A stretch of DNA of 64,000 nt from Burkholderia diffusa. Lineage in GTDB: Bacteria; Pseudomonadota; Gammaproteobacteria; Burkholderiales; Burkholderiaceae. The notes under the pieces are model-generated. The model saw nothing but the letters and a program-made list of their open reading frames with translations, ran no database searches and had not been told where the DNA came from. Of the stretch, positions 53,115-62,979 are shown piece by piece. Each line of letters starts with the position of its first letter. Position 1 is the first letter of the stretch. The translations under genes were made by a program, and so were the position numbers. The stretch covers positions 806,001 to 870,000 of the forward strand of contig NZ_CP013362.1 in NCBI RefSeq assembly GCF_001718315.1. Direction: 5' to 3'.

Positions 53115-54146
53115 ATGACCACCGACACCACTGGCCGCACCGGCAATCCCGCCGCGGCCGCGAGCCCCGAGCGGTTCCGCTACGGTTTCCTGAAGGGCAA
53201 CCCGCAGCTCACGAAAAACGGCGAGCTGAAACACCTGCTGTCGATCGAGGGCCTGCCGCGCTCGATCGTCAACCATATTCTCGATACGGCCGAGCAGTTC
53301 GTCAGCGTGACGGACCGCGAGGTGAAGAAGGTGCCGCTGTTGCGCGGCAAGTCGGTGTTCAACCTGTTCTTCGAGAACTCGACGCGCACGCGCACGACCT
53401 TCGAGATCGCCGCGACGCGCCTGTCGGCCGACGTGCTGAACCTGAACATCAACGCATCGTCGACGAGCAAGGGCGAGTCGCTGCTCGACACGATCAACAA
53501 CCTGTCGGCGATGCATGCCGACCTGTTCGTCGTGCGCCACGCATCGAGCGGCGCGCCGTACCTGATCGCCGAGCACTGCGCGCCGCACGTGCACGTGATC
53601 AACGCCGGCGACGGCCGACATGCGCATCCGACGCAGGGTCTGCTCGACATGTACACGATCCGTCACTACAAGCGCGACTTCACGAAGCTGCGCGTGGCGA
53701 TCGTCGGCGACATCCTGCATTCGCGCGTCGCGCGCTCGGACATCCACGCGCTCACCACGCTCGGCGTGCCGGAAGTGCGCGCGATCGGCCCGCGCACGCT
53801 GCTGCCCGGCGGCCTCGAGCAGATGGGCGTGAAGGTGTTCCACAACCTCGACGAAGGACTCAAGGGCGTCGACGTGATCATCATGCTGCGCCTGCAGAAC
53901 GAGCGGATGAGCGGCGCGCTGCTGCCGTCCGCGCAGGAATACTTCAAGACCTGGGGCCTGACGCCCGAGCGCCTCGCGCTCGCCGCGCCCGACGCGATCG
54001 TGATGCATCCGGGCCCGATGAACCGCGGTGTCGAGATCGATTCGCAGGTAGCCGACGGTCCGCAGTCGGTGATTCTCAACCAGGTCACGTTCGGCATCGC
54101 CGTGCGGATGGCGGTGATGGGCATCGTCGCCGGCAACAGCGACTGA
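53115..54146 (+). CDS. pyrB: Aspartate carbamoyltransferase catalytic subunit PyrB
   Basis: A 343-residue enzyme that makes N-carbamoyl-aspartate, the committed step of pyrimidine synthesis. The carbamoyl-phosphate site [20 protein letters not shown] (about 75-95), [20 protein letters not shown] (about 165) and [15 protein letters not shown] (about 297) are intact. It has an N-terminal extension of about 20 residues compared with E. coli. No pyrI gene is present; instead a non-catalytic PyrC homologue follows after 52 bases, the arrangement of class A enzymes with a PyrC' partner. ATG 53115. Confidence 0.96.
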   Translation: MTTDTTGRTGNPAAAASPERFRYGFLKGNPQLTKNGELKHLLSIEGLPRSIVNHILDTAEQFVSVTDREVKKVPLLRGKSVFNLFFENSTRTRTTFEIAATRLSADVLNLNINASSTSKGESLLDTINNLSAMHADLFVVRHASSGAPYLIAEHCAPHVHVINAGDGRHAHPTQGLLDMYTIRHYKRDFTKLRVAIVGDILHSRVARSDIHALTTLGVPEVRAIGPRTLLPGGLEQMGVKVFHNLDEGLKGVDVIIMLRLQNERMSGALLPSAQEYFKTWGLTPERLALAAPDAIVMHPGPMNRGVEIDSQVADGPQSVILNQVTFGIAVRMAVMGIVAGNSD

Positions 54147-54198
54147 GCCCGCTTTCGCGCATCCTTATTCACGCAATCAACGCATTCACAGACAGCGC

Positions 54199-55476
54199 AT
54201 GAAGATTCATATCCAAGGCGGCACGCTGATCGACCCGGTCGCCGGCACCGAACGGCAGGCTGACGTATTCGTCGCGGACGGCAAGATCGCCGCGCTCGGC
54301 GCCGTGCCGGCCGGTTTCAACGCGGACAGGACGATCGACGCGTCCGGCCTGATCGTCGCGCCCGGTCTCGTCGACCTGTGCGCGCGGCTGCGCGAGCCGG
54401 GCTACGAGCACAAGGCGACGCTCGCGTCCGAGATGGCCGCGGCCGTCGCGGGCGGCGTCACGACCCTCGTGTGCCCGCCGGACACCGACCCCGTGCTCGA
54501 CGAGCCGGGCCTCGTCGAGATGCTCAAGTTCCGCGCCCGCAACCTGCGCCAGGCCAACGTCCATCCGCTCGGCGCGCTCACCGTCGGCCTCAAGGGCGAA
54601 GTGATCACCGAGATGGTCGCGCTGACCGAATCGGGCTGCGTCGGCTTCACGCACGCGAACGTGCCGGTGCGCGACACGCAGGTGCTGCTGCGTGCGCTGC
54701 AGTACGCCAGCACCTACGGCTACACGACGTGGCTGCGTCCCCTCGACGCGTTCATCGGCCGCGGCGGCGTCGCCGCGAGCGGCGCGCTCGCGTCGCGACT
54801 CGGCCTGTCCGGCGTGCCGGTCGCGGCCGAGACAATCGCGCTGCACACGATTTTCGAACTGATGCGCGTGACGGGCGCACGCGTGCACCTCGCCCGGCTG
54901 TCGTCGGCGGCCGGCCTCGCGCTCGTGCGCGCGGCGAAAGCCGAGGGGCTGCCCGTGACGTGCGACGTCGGCGTGAACCACCTGCACCTGATCGACGTCG
55001 ACATCGGCTACTTCGATTCGCAGTTCCGGCTCGACCCGCCGCTGCGCGGCGAGCGCGATCGCGAAGCGATCCGTGCGGCGCTCGCGGACGGCACGATCGA
55101 CGCGATCTGTTCCGATCACACGCCGGTCGACGACGACGAGAAGTTGCTGCCCTTCGCCGAAGCGACGCCGGGCGCGACGGGGCTCGAGCTGCTGCTGTCG
55201 CTGACCGTGAAGTGGGCCGATGAAACGAACACGCCGCTCGCACAGGCGCTGCGCCGCATCACGGCTGCGCCGGCCGATGTGCTGCAGTTGCCGGCGGGCC
55301 GTCTGGCCGAAGGCGGCGCGGCCGACCTGTGCGTGTTCGACCCGCGCGCGCACTGGCGCGTCGAGCCGCGCGCGCTGAAGAGCCAGGGCCACAACTCGCC
55401 GTTCCTCGGCTACGAACTGCCTGCCTGCGTGCGCGCGACGCTCGTGGCGGGCCAGGTCGCGTTCGAGCGCCACTGA
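54199..55476 (+). CDS. pyrC: Dihydroorotase homologue without zinc ligands (PyrC' / PyrX type)
   Basis: A 425-residue amidohydrolase-fold protein of the class I dihydroorotase family. The first metal-binding motif, usually His-x-His followed by Arg-Glu-Pro-Gly, reads VDLCARLREPGYEHK, so both His are replaced (Cys and Ala). The later HLCHVS-type His segment reads VHLARLSSAAGL. The binding DH motif survives as CSDHTPVDDDEK. It should therefore not hydrolyse dihydroorotate. In Pseudomonas a similar protein is a non-catalytic partner needed to assemble PyrB. The adjacent pyrB fits that role, and a true dihydroorotase should lie elsewhere in the genome. ATG 54199. Confidence 0.9.
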   Translation: MKIHIQGGTLIDPVAGTERQADVFVADGKIAALGAVPAGFNADRTIDASGLIVAPGLVDLCARLREPGYEHKATLASEMAAAVAGGVTTLVCPPDTDPVLDEPGLVEMLKFRARNLRQANVHPLGALTVGLKGEVITEMVALTESGCVGFTHANVPVRDTQVLLRALQYASTYGYTTWLRPLDAFIGRGGVAASGALASRLGLSGVPVAAETIALHTIFELMRVTGARVHLARLSSAAGLALVRAAKAEGLPVTCDVGVNHLHLIDVDIGYFDSQFRLDPPLRGERDREAIRAALADGTIDAICSDHTPVDDDEKLLPFAEATPGATGLELLLSLTVKWADETNTPLAQALRRITAAPADVLQLPAGRLAEGGAADLCVFDPRAHWRVEPRALKSQGHNSPFLGYELPACVRATLVAGQVAFERH

Positions 55477-55495
55477 ACCACGCCGGATCCTCGCC

Positions 55496-56353
55496 ATGAC
55501 CGCACTTCGCAAGCTGCGTCTCGTCTTTCACCTGTTGCGCGGCATGGCGATCGTCGCGCTGCGTTTTTCGCATGTCACGCCCGCGCATCGCGCGGAGTTG
55601 ACGCGCCGCTGGTCGCTCAAGATGCTGCGCATCTGCGGGATGCGTCTCGTCGTGCACAACGACGGCGCGCGCCTCGACGCGGGGGCGCTCGTCGTCGGCA
55701 ACCACGTGTCGTGGCTCGACATCTACGCGGTCAACGCTTGGCGGCCGACGCCGTTCGTGTCGAAGGCCGAGGTGCGGCAATGGCCGGTCGTCGGCTGGCT
55801 GGCGGAGAAGCTCGACACCGTGTTCCTGCAGCGCGAGAAACGTACCGAGGCGATGCGGGTCATGCACGAGATGGCCGACCGGTTGCGCAACGGCGGCGTG
55901 ATGTGTGTGTTTCCGGAGGGCACGACGTCGGACGGGCAAGGGCTGCTGCCGTTCCACGCGAACCTGTTCCAGGCCGCGGTGTCGGCCGGCTGCGCGGTGC
56001 AGCCGATCTGCCTCATGTACGAGGACGCGCAGCGGCGCCAGTCGGTCGCGCCCGCGTATACGGGCGAGCTGTCGCTCGGGATGTCGCTCGACATGGTGCT
56101 GCGCGGCGGCCCGCTCGTTGCGCACCTTTACGTCTGTGAGCCGATCGCGCCGGGCGGCGACCGCCGCGCGACTTCTGCGGCGGCGCGCGATGCGATCGCG
56201 GCGGCGCTCGAGACGCTGCAGGCGAAGGTCGGCAAGCCGTCGCCCGAGTCGCTGGCGGAGCTGGAGAAACATGCATATCCGGCGACTGAAGTCGGCGGCG
56301 GCGCGGCGGGCGATGCGGCGGCCGAGGAGCCGGTGCCGGGACGCGAGGGCTGA
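55496..56353 (+). CDS. plsC: 1-acyl-sn-glycerol-3-phosphate acyltransferase (PlsC family)
   Basis: A 285-residue membrane-associated acyltransferase. The catalytic HX4D motif is VVGNHVSWLDIYAVN (about 65), followed by PFVSKAEVRQWPVVGWLAEK and the glycerophosphate-binding FPEGTTSDGQGLLPFH (about 138). It adds the second acyl chain to lysophosphatidic acid on the way to phospholipids. The first 30 residues (LRKLRLVFHLLRGMAIVALR) may insert in the membrane. It follows pyrC after 19 bases, so it probably shares the operon. The last 20 residues are an Ala/Glu/Gly-rich tail. Confidence 0.88.
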   Translation: MTALRKLRLVFHLLRGMAIVALRFSHVTPAHRAELTRRWSLKMLRICGMRLVVHNDGARLDAGALVVGNHVSWLDIYAVNAWRPTPFVSKAEVRQWPVVGWLAEKLDTVFLQREKRTEAMRVMHEMADRLRNGGVMCVFPEGTTSDGQGLLPFHANLFQAAVSAGCAVQPICLMYEDAQRRQSVAPAYTGELSLGMSLDMVLRGGPLVAHLYVCEPIAPGGDRRATSAAARDAIAAALETLQAKVGKPSPESLAELEKHAYPATEVGGGAAGDAAAEEPVPGREG

Positions 56354-56364
56354 TGCTTCATTCC

Positions 56365-56387
56365 GCCCGCGTGCATTGCGCGCGGGC
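56365..56387. terminator. Hairpin between convergent plsC and apaH
   Basis: A 7-bp stem (GCCCGCG/CGCGGGC) with a short loop sits 12 bases after the plsC stop and touches the apaH stop. There is no long T run, so it is only a probable terminator. Confidence 0.4.
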
Positions 56388-57226
56388 TACTCGCCGCCCG
56401 GCGTGCGGCACGCTTCGCACTGCACCTGCGTGACCGTACGCAGCGCCGGATCGGCCATCAGTCGTACGGCCGACAATCGATTTCCCCATACGCACCCCGA
56501 ATCAAGCGCGATGACGTTGTCGCGCAGCATCAGGCCGAGCGCGGCCCAGTGGCCGAATACCATCGTGACGTTCTCGGTGCGGCGGCCCGGTGCGTCGAAC
56601 CACGGCAGATAGCCTGGCGGCGCGCTTTCCGGGCCGCCGTTCGTCTTGAATTCCATCGCGCCGTCGGGCGTGCAGAACCTCAGGCGCGTGAACGCATTGA
56701 ATGCGACGCGCATCCGGTCGCGTTTTTTGAGGTTCGGACTCCATTGGTTCGGCTCGTTGCCGTAGAGGCCTTGTAGTGTGTCGCGCCAATCGGGCGCGCG
56801 CAGCGCGTGTTGCAGCTCGTCCGCGAGTTCCAGTGCCAGTGTGGCGTCCCATTGCGGCAACACGCCTGCGTGGACGAGCAGCATCCCGTTTTCGAAGTGC
56901 GCGAACGGGCGGTGGCGCACCCAGTCGAGCAGGGCGTCGGCGTCGGGCGCGTCGAGGATCTCGCCGATCGTGTCGCCCGGGCGCTCCGTGCGGATGCCGG
57001 CCGAAACCGCAAGCAGGTGGAGATCGTGGTTGCCGAGCACGACCGTTGCACGCGGGCCGAGCTCGACCAGCGCGCGCAACGCGGCGAGAGAATCGGGCCC
57101 GCGGTTGACGATGTCGCCGGCGATCCAGAGTGGGGTGTCGGCGGGGGGTGAAAGCTTTTCGAACAGCGACTGGAAAGCTGAATGACAGCCTTGGATGTCG
57201 CCGATGGCGATGGGGGGCCGGCTCAT
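56387..57226 (-). CDS. apaH: Symmetrical bis(5'-nucleosyl)-tetraphosphatase ApaH
   Basis: A 279-residue metallophosphatase that splits diadenosine tetraphosphate into two ADP and can remove Np4 caps from RNA. The metal motifs GDIQGCHSAF (about 9), GDIVNRGPDSL (about 34) and LGNHDLHLLAV (about 61) are intact, with VHAGVLPQW and FGHWAALGL later. The start is ATG 57226; a longer frame to 57559 overlaps rfbB on the other strand and is rejected. It is divergent from rfbB across 292 bases and marks the flank of the polysaccharide cluster, as it does in other burkholderias. Confidence 0.96.
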   Translation of the reverse strand: MSRPPIAIGDIQGCHSAFQSLFEKLSPPADTPLWIAGDIVNRGPDSLAALRALVELGPRATVVLGNHDLHLLAVSAGIRTERPGDTIGEILDAPDADALLDWVRHRPFAHFENGMLLVHAGVLPQWDATLALELADELQHALRAPDWRDTLQGLYGNEPNQWSPNLKKRDRMRVAFNAFTRLRFCTPDGAMEFKTNGGPESAPPGYLPWFDAPGRRTENVTMVFGHWAALGLMLRDNVIALDSGCVWGNRLSAVRLMADPALRTVTQVQCEACRTPGGE

Positions 57227-57518
57227 GAGGGTAGGCGCATTGTCGAGGAGGTTGAAGTCGTGATGGAGGCGGGCCGTGACGGAGCGAGATGTCTCGATTG
57301 CCGTCCCATGATAATCGACTGTCGAATGCGTGCAATGCCGCCTCGGCGCGGTTGGTGCAGGGGGGCGGGTAGTCAGGCGCGCGATTTTTACGGTCTTCGC
57401 CGGGCGGCTCAAGATGATCCGGTAAAATTTCGGCCCTGACGTGACGGCCGTTTGCACTGGCAAGTCGAAGGCGGGCGGTACCAGCCGGTGCCAGCCGCGT
57501 ACTATTTGAGAGAATCTC

Positions 57519-58580
57519 ATGATCCTGATTACGGGCGGTGCGGGATTTATCGGCGCCAACTTTGTACTCGACTGGCTGAATCAATCCGACGAAGCCGTAC
57601 TCAACGTCGACAAGCTTACCTATGCGGGCAACCTTCGCACGCTGCAATCGGTCGAGAAGAATCCCGGGCACGTGTTTGCGCGGGTTGATATATGCGATCG
57701 CGCGGCACTCGATGCGCTGTTCACCGAATACAAACCGCGCGCGGTCCTGCATTTCGCGGCGGAAAGCCACGTCGACCGTTCGATTCACGGGCCGGCCGAT
57801 TTCGTGCAAACCAACGTCGTCGGCACGTTCACGCTGCTTGAAGCGGCGCGCATCTACTGGAGCGGTCTCGGCGATGCCGACAAGGCGGCGTTCCGGTTTC
57901 TGCACGTATCGACGGACGAGGTATTCGGCTCGCTGTCCGCGACGGATCCGCAATTCACCGAAACGACCCCCTATGCGCCGAACAGCCCGTACTCGGCAAC
58001 GAAGGCCGGTTCGGATCATCTCGTGCGTGCCTATCATCATACGTACGGCCTCCCGACGCTCACGACAAACTGTTCGAACAACTACGGTCCGTACCAGTTT
58101 CCGGAGAAACTGATCCCACTGATGATCGCGAACGCGCTCGCCGGCAAGCCGTTGCCCGTATACGGCGATGGCATGAACGTGCGCGACTGGCTGTATGTCG
58201 GCGACCATTGCAGTGCCATCCGGGAAGTACTCGCACGCGGCGTGCCCGGCGAAACCTACAATATCGGCGGCTGGAACGAAAAGACGAATCTCGAAGTTGT
58301 GCACACGCTGTGCGACCTGCTCGATCGCGCCCGCCCGAAGGCGGCTGGCTCGTATCGCGAGCAGATCGCCTACGTGAAGGATCGCCCCGGCCACGACCGC
58401 CGCTATGCGATCGATGCGCGCAAGCTCGAGCGCGAACTCCAGTGGCGTCCCGCCGAAACATTCGAGACCGGGCTGGCGCGGACGGTGCGGTGGTACCTCG
58501 ATAATCAGCAATGGGTCGACGAAGTCGCGTCGGGCGAATATCGGAAGTGGGTCGAAACCAATTACGCGGAACGGAACTGA
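57519..58580 (+). CDS. rfbB: dTDP-glucose 4,6-dehydratase RfbB (RmlB)
   Basis: A 353-residue short-chain dehydrogenase/reductase that makes dTDP-4-keto-6-deoxyglucose, step 2 of dTDP-L-rhamnose synthesis. It begins with [20 protein letters not shown] (NAD binding), has the active-site STDEVFGSL and the catalytic [12 protein letters not shown] with Tyr and Lys, then [20 protein letters not shown]. Length and motifs are standard. rfbA starts 12 bases after its stop. The upstream spacer of 292 bases to apaH should carry the promoter of the rhamnose operon. Confidence 0.97.
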   Translation: MILITGGAGFIGANFVLDWLNQSDEAVLNVDKLTYAGNLRTLQSVEKNPGHVFARVDICDRAALDALFTEYKPRAVLHFAAESHVDRSIHGPADFVQTNVVGTFTLLEAARIYWSGLGDADKAAFRFLHVSTDEVFGSLSATDPQFTETTPYAPNSPYSATKAGSDHLVRAYHHTYGLPTLTTNCSNNYGPYQFPEKLIPLMIANALAGKPLPVYGDGMNVRDWLYVGDHCSAIREVLARGVPGETYNIGGWNEKTNLEVVHTLCDLLDRARPKAAGSYREQIAYVKDRPGHDRRYAIDARKLERELQWRPAETFETGLARTVRWYLDNQQWVDEVASGEYRKWVETNYAERN

Positions 58581-58591
58581 GGGCTTACCCC

Positions 58592-59485
58592 ATGGCACGC
58601 AAAGGCATCATTCTCGCCGGCGGTTCCGGCACACGCCTGTATCCGGTCACGCATGTCGTATCGAAGCAGTTGCTGCCCGTATACGACAAGCCGATGATCT
58701 ATTATCCGCTGTCGACGCTGATGGTCGCGGGAATCCGTGACGTGCTGATCATTTCCACGCCGCAAGACACGCCGCGCTTCGAGGCGATGCTCGGCGACGG
58801 CGGTCAGTGGGGCATGAATATCCAGTATGCGGTACAGCCGTCTCCGGACGGCCTCGCGCAGGCATTCCTGATCGGCCGGGACTTCGTCGGCAACGATCCG
58901 TCGGCACTCATCCTCGGCGACAACATCTTCTACGGCCACGATCTAGCAAAGCAGCTCGACCGGGCAGACGCACGCGATACGGGAGCGACGGTGTTCGCCT
59001 ATCACGTGCACGATCCCGAACGCTATGGCGTGGTCGAATTCGACCAGTCCTTCCGGGCACTGTCGATCGAAGAAAAGCCGACCAAGCCGCGTTCGAATTA
59101 CGCGGTCACGGGCTTGTACTTCTACGACAACCGCGTGTGCGATATCGCCGCCGAGATCACGCCGTCGCCGCGCGGCGAGCTGGAAATCACCGACGTCAAC
59201 TCGCTCTATCTCGCGGATGGTTCGCTTAACGTCGAGATCATGGGGCGCGGCTATGCATGGCTCGACACCGGCACGCATGATTCGTTGATCGAGGCGGCCA
59301 GCTTCATCGCGACGCTGCAGAAGCGTCAGGGGCTGGTCGTCGCGTGCCCCGAGGAAATCGCGTATCGCCGCCGCTGGATCGATGCGGAGCAGGTGCTGAA
59401 GCTCGCACAGCCGCTGGCGAAAAACGCATACGGGCAGTATCTCAAAAATATCCTGACGGACCAGGTCGCATGGCTATCCAAGTAA
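58592..59485 (+). CDS. rfbA: Glucose-1-phosphate thymidylyltransferase RfbA (RmlA)
   Basis: A 297-residue enzyme that makes dTDP-glucose from glucose-1-phosphate and dTTP. The nucleotide-binding motif is [17 protein letters not shown] at the N-terminus, with [20 protein letters not shown], the metal/substrate region [16 protein letters not shown] and [20 protein letters not shown]. It starts at ATG 58592, 12 bases after rfbB; the frame upstream of this ATG reads into rfbB. It overlaps rfbC by 16 bases, so the two are coupled. Confidence 0.97.
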   Translation: MARKGIILAGGSGTRLYPVTHVVSKQLLPVYDKPMIYYPLSTLMVAGIRDVLIISTPQDTPRFEAMLGDGGQWGMNIQYAVQPSPDGLAQAFLIGRDFVGNDPSALILGDNIFYGHDLAKQLDRADARDTGATVFAYHVHDPERYGVVEFDQSFRALSIEEKPTKPRSNYAVTGLYFYDNRVCDIAAEITPSPRGELEITDVNSLYLADGSLNVEIMGRGYAWLDTGTHDSLIEAASFIATLQKRQGLVVACPEEIAYRRRWIDAEQVLKLAQPLAKNAYGQYLKNILTDQVAWLSK

Positions 59486-60021
59486 CCGCAACGGCGTTGC
59501 CCGAAGTGAAGCTCATCGAGCCGAAGGTGTTTGGCGATGCGCGAGGATTCTTTTACGAGAGCTTCAACGCACGGGAATTCGCCGAGCGTGTCGAGGCCGG
59601 TGTCGAATTCGTCCAGGACAACCATTCGCGCTCGGCGAAGGGCGTGCTGCGCGGACTTCACTATCAGATCGAGCGTGCGCAGGGAAAACTCGTGCGCGTG
59701 GTCGAAGGCGAGGTGTTCGACGTTGCGGTCGACATCCGGCGCAGCTCGCCGAACTTCGGCAAGTGGGCCGGCGTGGTGCTGACCGGCGAGAATCATCGTC
59801 AGCTTTGGGTTCCGCCGGGGTTCGCGCACGGCTTCGTCGTGCTGTCCGACACGGCGCAGTTCCTCTACAAGACGACCGATTACTGGTACCCGGAACACGA
59901 GCGGTGCCTGTTGTGGAACGATCCCGCGCTGGGCATCGACTGGCCGTTCGACGGTGAACCTCAGCTGGCGGCGAAGGATGCGGCCGGCAAACGTCTGGCC
60001 GATGCCGACGTGTACGCGTAA
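59470..60021 (+). CDS. rfbC: dTDP-4-dehydrorhamnose 3,5-epimerase RfbC (RmlC)
   Basis: A 183-residue cupin-fold epimerase. It has the family motifs [33 protein letters not shown] (catalytic His region), [35 protein letters not shown] and [18 protein letters not shown]. It converts dTDP-4-keto-6-deoxyglucose to the L-rhamno form. ATG 59470 lies inside the end of rfbA, and the frame from there is fully family-like. Confidence 0.97.
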   Translation: MAIQVTATALPEVKLIEPKVFGDARGFFYESFNAREFAERVEAGVEFVQDNHSRSAKGVLRGLHYQIERAQGKLVRVVEGEVFDVAVDIRRSSPNFGKWAGVVLTGENHRQLWVPPGFAHGFVVLSDTAQFLYKTTDYWYPEHERCLLWNDPALGIDWPFDGEPQLAAKDAAGKRLADADVYA

Positions 60022-60041
60022 GCGCGAGCCGGAGCGATACG

Positions 60042-60938
60042 ATGCAACGCAAACACACCATTCTCGTGACGGGTATCGGCGGCCAGGTTGGTTTCGCGCT
60101 GCTGCGCCATCTGCAGGGGCTCGGCGAGATTGTCGGGCTCGACCGGACGGCGTTCGATCTCACCCGCCCGGACATGATCCGGGAAGTCGTGCGCACGATC
60201 CGCCCCACGCTGATCGTCAATCCCGCCGCGTATACAGCCGTCGATGCCGCCGAGCGTGAGCGTGATCTTGCGATGGCGATCAACGCGGCTGCGCCGCGCG
60301 TGCTGGCTGAAGAGGCGGCGCAGGTCGGTGCATCGCTGATTCACTATTCAACGGACTATGTGTTCGACGGGACGAAGGCCGATCCGTATGTCGAGACCGA
60401 CGCGACGAATCCATTGAACGTCTACGGCCAGTCGAAGCTGGACGGTGAGCAGGCCATCGCGGCGGTTGGCGGCCGTCACCTGATCCTCCGCACGAGCTGG
60501 GTCTATGGCGCGCGAGGCCGAAATTTCCTGACAACGATGTTGCGCCTCGCGAAAGAACGGAACGAACTGAAGATCGTTGCTGACCAGTTTGGCGCGCCGA
60601 CGTGGTCGGAAACGATCGCGGCGCTGACTGCACACGTCGTCGCACAGGCGCTTGTGTCGGATGATGCCGACGCGTGGTGGCGCCGACATGGCGGGCTCTA
60701 TCACATGACGGCGGCGGGGGGCGCCTCGTGGCACGAATTCGCGACGGCGATCTTCGAGCAAACCCGCATGGAACGCGCGCTGACGGTCTTGCCGATCCCT
60801 GCCTCGGCTTATCCGACGCCCGCGTCGAGACCGGCCAATTCGCGGCTGGCAAACGACCGCTTCATGCGTGCGTTCGGTCTCGCGGCGCCGCAATGGCGTG
60901 ATGCATTGCAATTATGCTTGGACGGCATGACCGGTTGA
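60042..60938 (+). CDS. rfbD: dTDP-4-dehydrorhamnose reductase RfbD (RmlD)
   Basis: A 298-residue NADPH-dependent reductase that completes dTDP-L-rhamnose. It begins MQRKHTILVTGIGGQVGFAL (NADP binding), then PTLIVNPAAYTAVDAAERER, the HYSTDYVFDGTK segment and the catalytic YGQSKLDGEQAI. It is the last gene of the rfbBACD operon. Its stop (60938) is 8 bases from the stop of the convergent glycosyltransferase gene, with no room for a terminator. Confidence 0.96.
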   Translation: MQRKHTILVTGIGGQVGFALLRHLQGLGEIVGLDRTAFDLTRPDMIREVVRTIRPTLIVNPAAYTAVDAAERERDLAMAINAAAPRVLAEEAAQVGASLIHYSTDYVFDGTKADPYVETDATNPLNVYGQSKLDGEQAIAAVGGRHLILRTSWVYGARGRNFLTTMLRLAKERNELKIVADQFGAPTWSETIAALTAHVVAQALVSDDADAWWRRHGGLYHMTAAGGASWHEFATAIFEQTRMERALTVLPIPASAYPTPASRPANSRLANDRFMRAFGLAAPQWRDALQLCLDGMTG

Positions 60939-60946
60939 CGACCGTC

Positions 60947-62068
60947 TCAGGCCGGCCGCTGCTCGCGCAACACGCGCTCGTAGATTTCAACGTAACCGTC
61001 GACCATCTTGTCGGCGGTGAAGCGCGCTTCGTAGCGTTGCCGTGCCGCCGCGCCGAACCTGGCCGTGAGTGCTGCGTCGTTCGACAGCGTGTCGAGTGCG
61101 TTACGCAGGGCCGGCGTGTCGCCGAGCGGGACGACCAACCCGGTCTCGCCGTTCACATTGACGAACGATGTGCCGGTCCCGATTTCCATCGACACCATCG
61201 GTTTGCCGAACATCGATGCCTCGAGCAGTGAGATCCCGAATGCCTCGGAGCGCAGATGAGACGGAAAGACGAGCGCCTCGCAGAGCTCCAGCAACGCGAT
61301 CTTGTCCTCGTCGGGCGATGCGCCGGTAAACAGCAACTGTCCTTCCACGCCGAGCTTGCGCGCTTGCGCCTTCAGTTCCTGTTCCATCGGGCCGGCGCCC
61401 ACGATCACGACGCGGTGGTTGGTGCCGTGCAGCGCGTCGAGCAGCAGATGCAGCCCCTTGTAGTAGCGCAGGTTGCCGACGAACAGGAAGAACTTTCCGC
61501 CGATCTCGCGCCGCCAACGTGCGAGCGTCGCATCGGTCGCACGCGGATACGCGGCTTCGTCGATGCCGATCGGCACGACGTCGACCTTGTCGCGGAAACG
61601 TTGAAGCACCGGGCTCGTGTCGACGTAATTCGGCGATGTTGCGACGATTCGGGTGACCGAGTCGAGAAAGCGAAGCATCAGCGGCCGATACACCTTCAGC
61701 AGGTTCTTCTGCCGGATGATGTCCGAGTGGTAGGTGACGACCGACGGCTTGCCAGAACGCGCGGTCAGGTGAACCATGTCCGCGAACGGCCACGGAAAAT
61801 GGTAGTGGACGATATCGGCGTCGCGCACGAGTTCCCGGTAGTGGCGAAACGCGGACACGGAGAACGGCGATGACGCGATATCGATCGTGACCTTGGCGCG
61901 GTGGTGCAAGTGGCTGCCGAGGTCGACGGTCGACGTGTTGCGGCTGACTGTCAGCACGTCACTGCGGATGCCGCGTGCCGCGGCGCCGTCGCAGATGTGC
62001 CAGATCATCTGCTCGACGCCGCCCATCGAGTCGGGTTTGTAGGTTTTGTAGAAATGCAGGACGCGCAT
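60947..62068 (-). CDS. Glycosyltransferase family 4 (GT-B fold)
   Basis: A 373-residue cytoplasmic glycosyltransferase. It starts MRVLHFYKTYKPDSMGGVEQ, with the donor-binding parts FFLFVGNLRYYKGLHLLLDA, GAGPMEQELKAQARKLG and the C-terminal family motif SEAFGISLLEASMFGKPMVS, whose Glu-x7-Glu is typical of retaining GT4 enzymes. It probably adds a rhamnose or related sugar to the growing O-antigen or exopolysaccharide unit. It follows the Rmd-like gene by 19 bases. ATG 62068. Confidence 0.88.
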   Translation of the reverse strand: MRVLHFYKTYKPDSMGGVEQMIWHICDGAAARGIRSDVLTVSRNTSTVDLGSHLHHRAKVTIDIASSPFSVSAFRHYRELVRDADIVHYHFPWPFADMVHLTARSGKPSVVTYHSDIIRQKNLLKVYRPLMLRFLDSVTRIVATSPNYVDTSPVLQRFRDKVDVVPIGIDEAAYPRATDATLARWRREIGGKFFLFVGNLRYYKGLHLLLDALHGTNHRVVIVGAGPMEQELKAQARKLGVEGQLLFTGASPDEDKIALLELCEALVFPSHLRSEAFGISLLEASMFGKPMVSMEIGTGTSFVNVNGETGLVVPLGDTPALRNALDTLSNDAALTARFGAAARQRYEARFTADKMVDGYVEIYERVLREQRPA

Positions 62069-62087
62069 TGCGAATCGGTAGGCTCGG

Positions 62088-62966
62088 TTAGTCTGCTGCA
62101 AGCATCCAGCGCAGCGTCGAACGCAGATCGATCGGCGCGACGTCCGGCACCGCGGCCCGCAGCTTGTCAGGCACGCCCGTCAGCATCTTTACCTCGTTGG
62201 CACGGACGAAAGCCGGGTTGACCTCGACGTCGAGATCGTGTCCCGAGATCTCGCGGCACATCTCGACGATGTCGGTCAGCGAATGGGCGGTGCCGCTGCA
62301 CACGTTCACGGTCTCGCCCGCGGTGTCGTTCTCGACAAGCCGGCGATAGACCTCGGCGACGTAGCGGACGTCGGAGAAGTCGCGCGACACGTCGAGATTG
62401 CCGAGTTCAATCCTCGGCTTGCGCTCCGCGAAGTGGGATACGATCTTCGGCACCAGGAAGCGTGGCGACTGCCCGCGTCCGGTGTAGTTGAACGGGCGCG
62501 TGATCACGATCGGCAGCCGGTCGAACCATGTCCGCACGAGGTGTTCCATCGCGACCTTGCTGGCCGCGTAGTGGTTCACCGGTGCAAACTGCTGCGTTTC
62601 GTTCACGGCGCCGCTTGCGTTCCCGTAGATGTTCGCGCTACTGGCGATCAGGATCTTGTCAGGCACGTGGCCGACATCTGCGCATGCCTGCAGCAGGTTG
62701 AGCGTGCCGATCACGTTGACGTCGTAGAACATGCTGGCGTCGTCATGGCCAACGAAGCTGATCGCCGCGAGGTGGACGATGCTGGTCGGACGCACTGCAT
62801 CGATCGTCGCGCGACAGGCGTCCAACGAACAGATGTCGAGCGCGATCAGGCCGTCATGGGCATGATTTCCCGCGCCCGTGACGCGATGCCCCGCGCGCGC
62901 GAGCGCATCCCTGACGTAGGCCGCCGTGAATCCGCTCGCTCCGGTAATCAGCGCATGACGTTCCAT
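62088..62966 (-). CDS. rmd: Rmd-like GDP-6-deoxy-4-keto-mannose reductase
   Basis: A 292-residue NAD(P)-binding reductase. It starts ERHALITGASGFTAAYVRDA, has the active-site Ser region LIASSANIYGNASGAVNET and the catalytic YAASKVAMEHLVRTW, then RPFNYTGRGQSPRFLVPKI. This pattern fits Rmd, which turns the product of GDP-mannose dehydratase into GDP-D-rhamnose, or the related talose reductase. It lies 13 bases from gmd on the same strand, which supports the assignment. Confidence 0.85.
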   Translation of the reverse strand: MERHALITGASGFTAAYVRDALARAGHRVTGAGNHAHDGLIALDICSLDACRATIDAVRPTSIVHLAAISFVGHDDASMFYDVNVIGTLNLLQACADVGHVPDKILIASSANIYGNASGAVNETQQFAPVNHYAASKVAMEHLVRTWFDRLPIVITRPFNYTGRGQSPRFLVPKIVSHFAERKPRIELGNLDVSRDFSDVRYVAEVYRRLVENDTAGETVNVCSGTAHSLTDIVEMCREISGHDLDVEVNPAFVRANEVKMLTGVPDKLRAAVPDVAPIDLRSTLRWMLAAD

Positions 62967-62979
62967 GAGCGCGGGCCCG

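Noticed and set aside
57476..57490. GGCGGTA-like sequence reminiscent of the ops/JUMPstart element before polysaccharide genes
   Set aside because: Only the first seven bases match and the rest of JUMPstart is absent; treated as chance.
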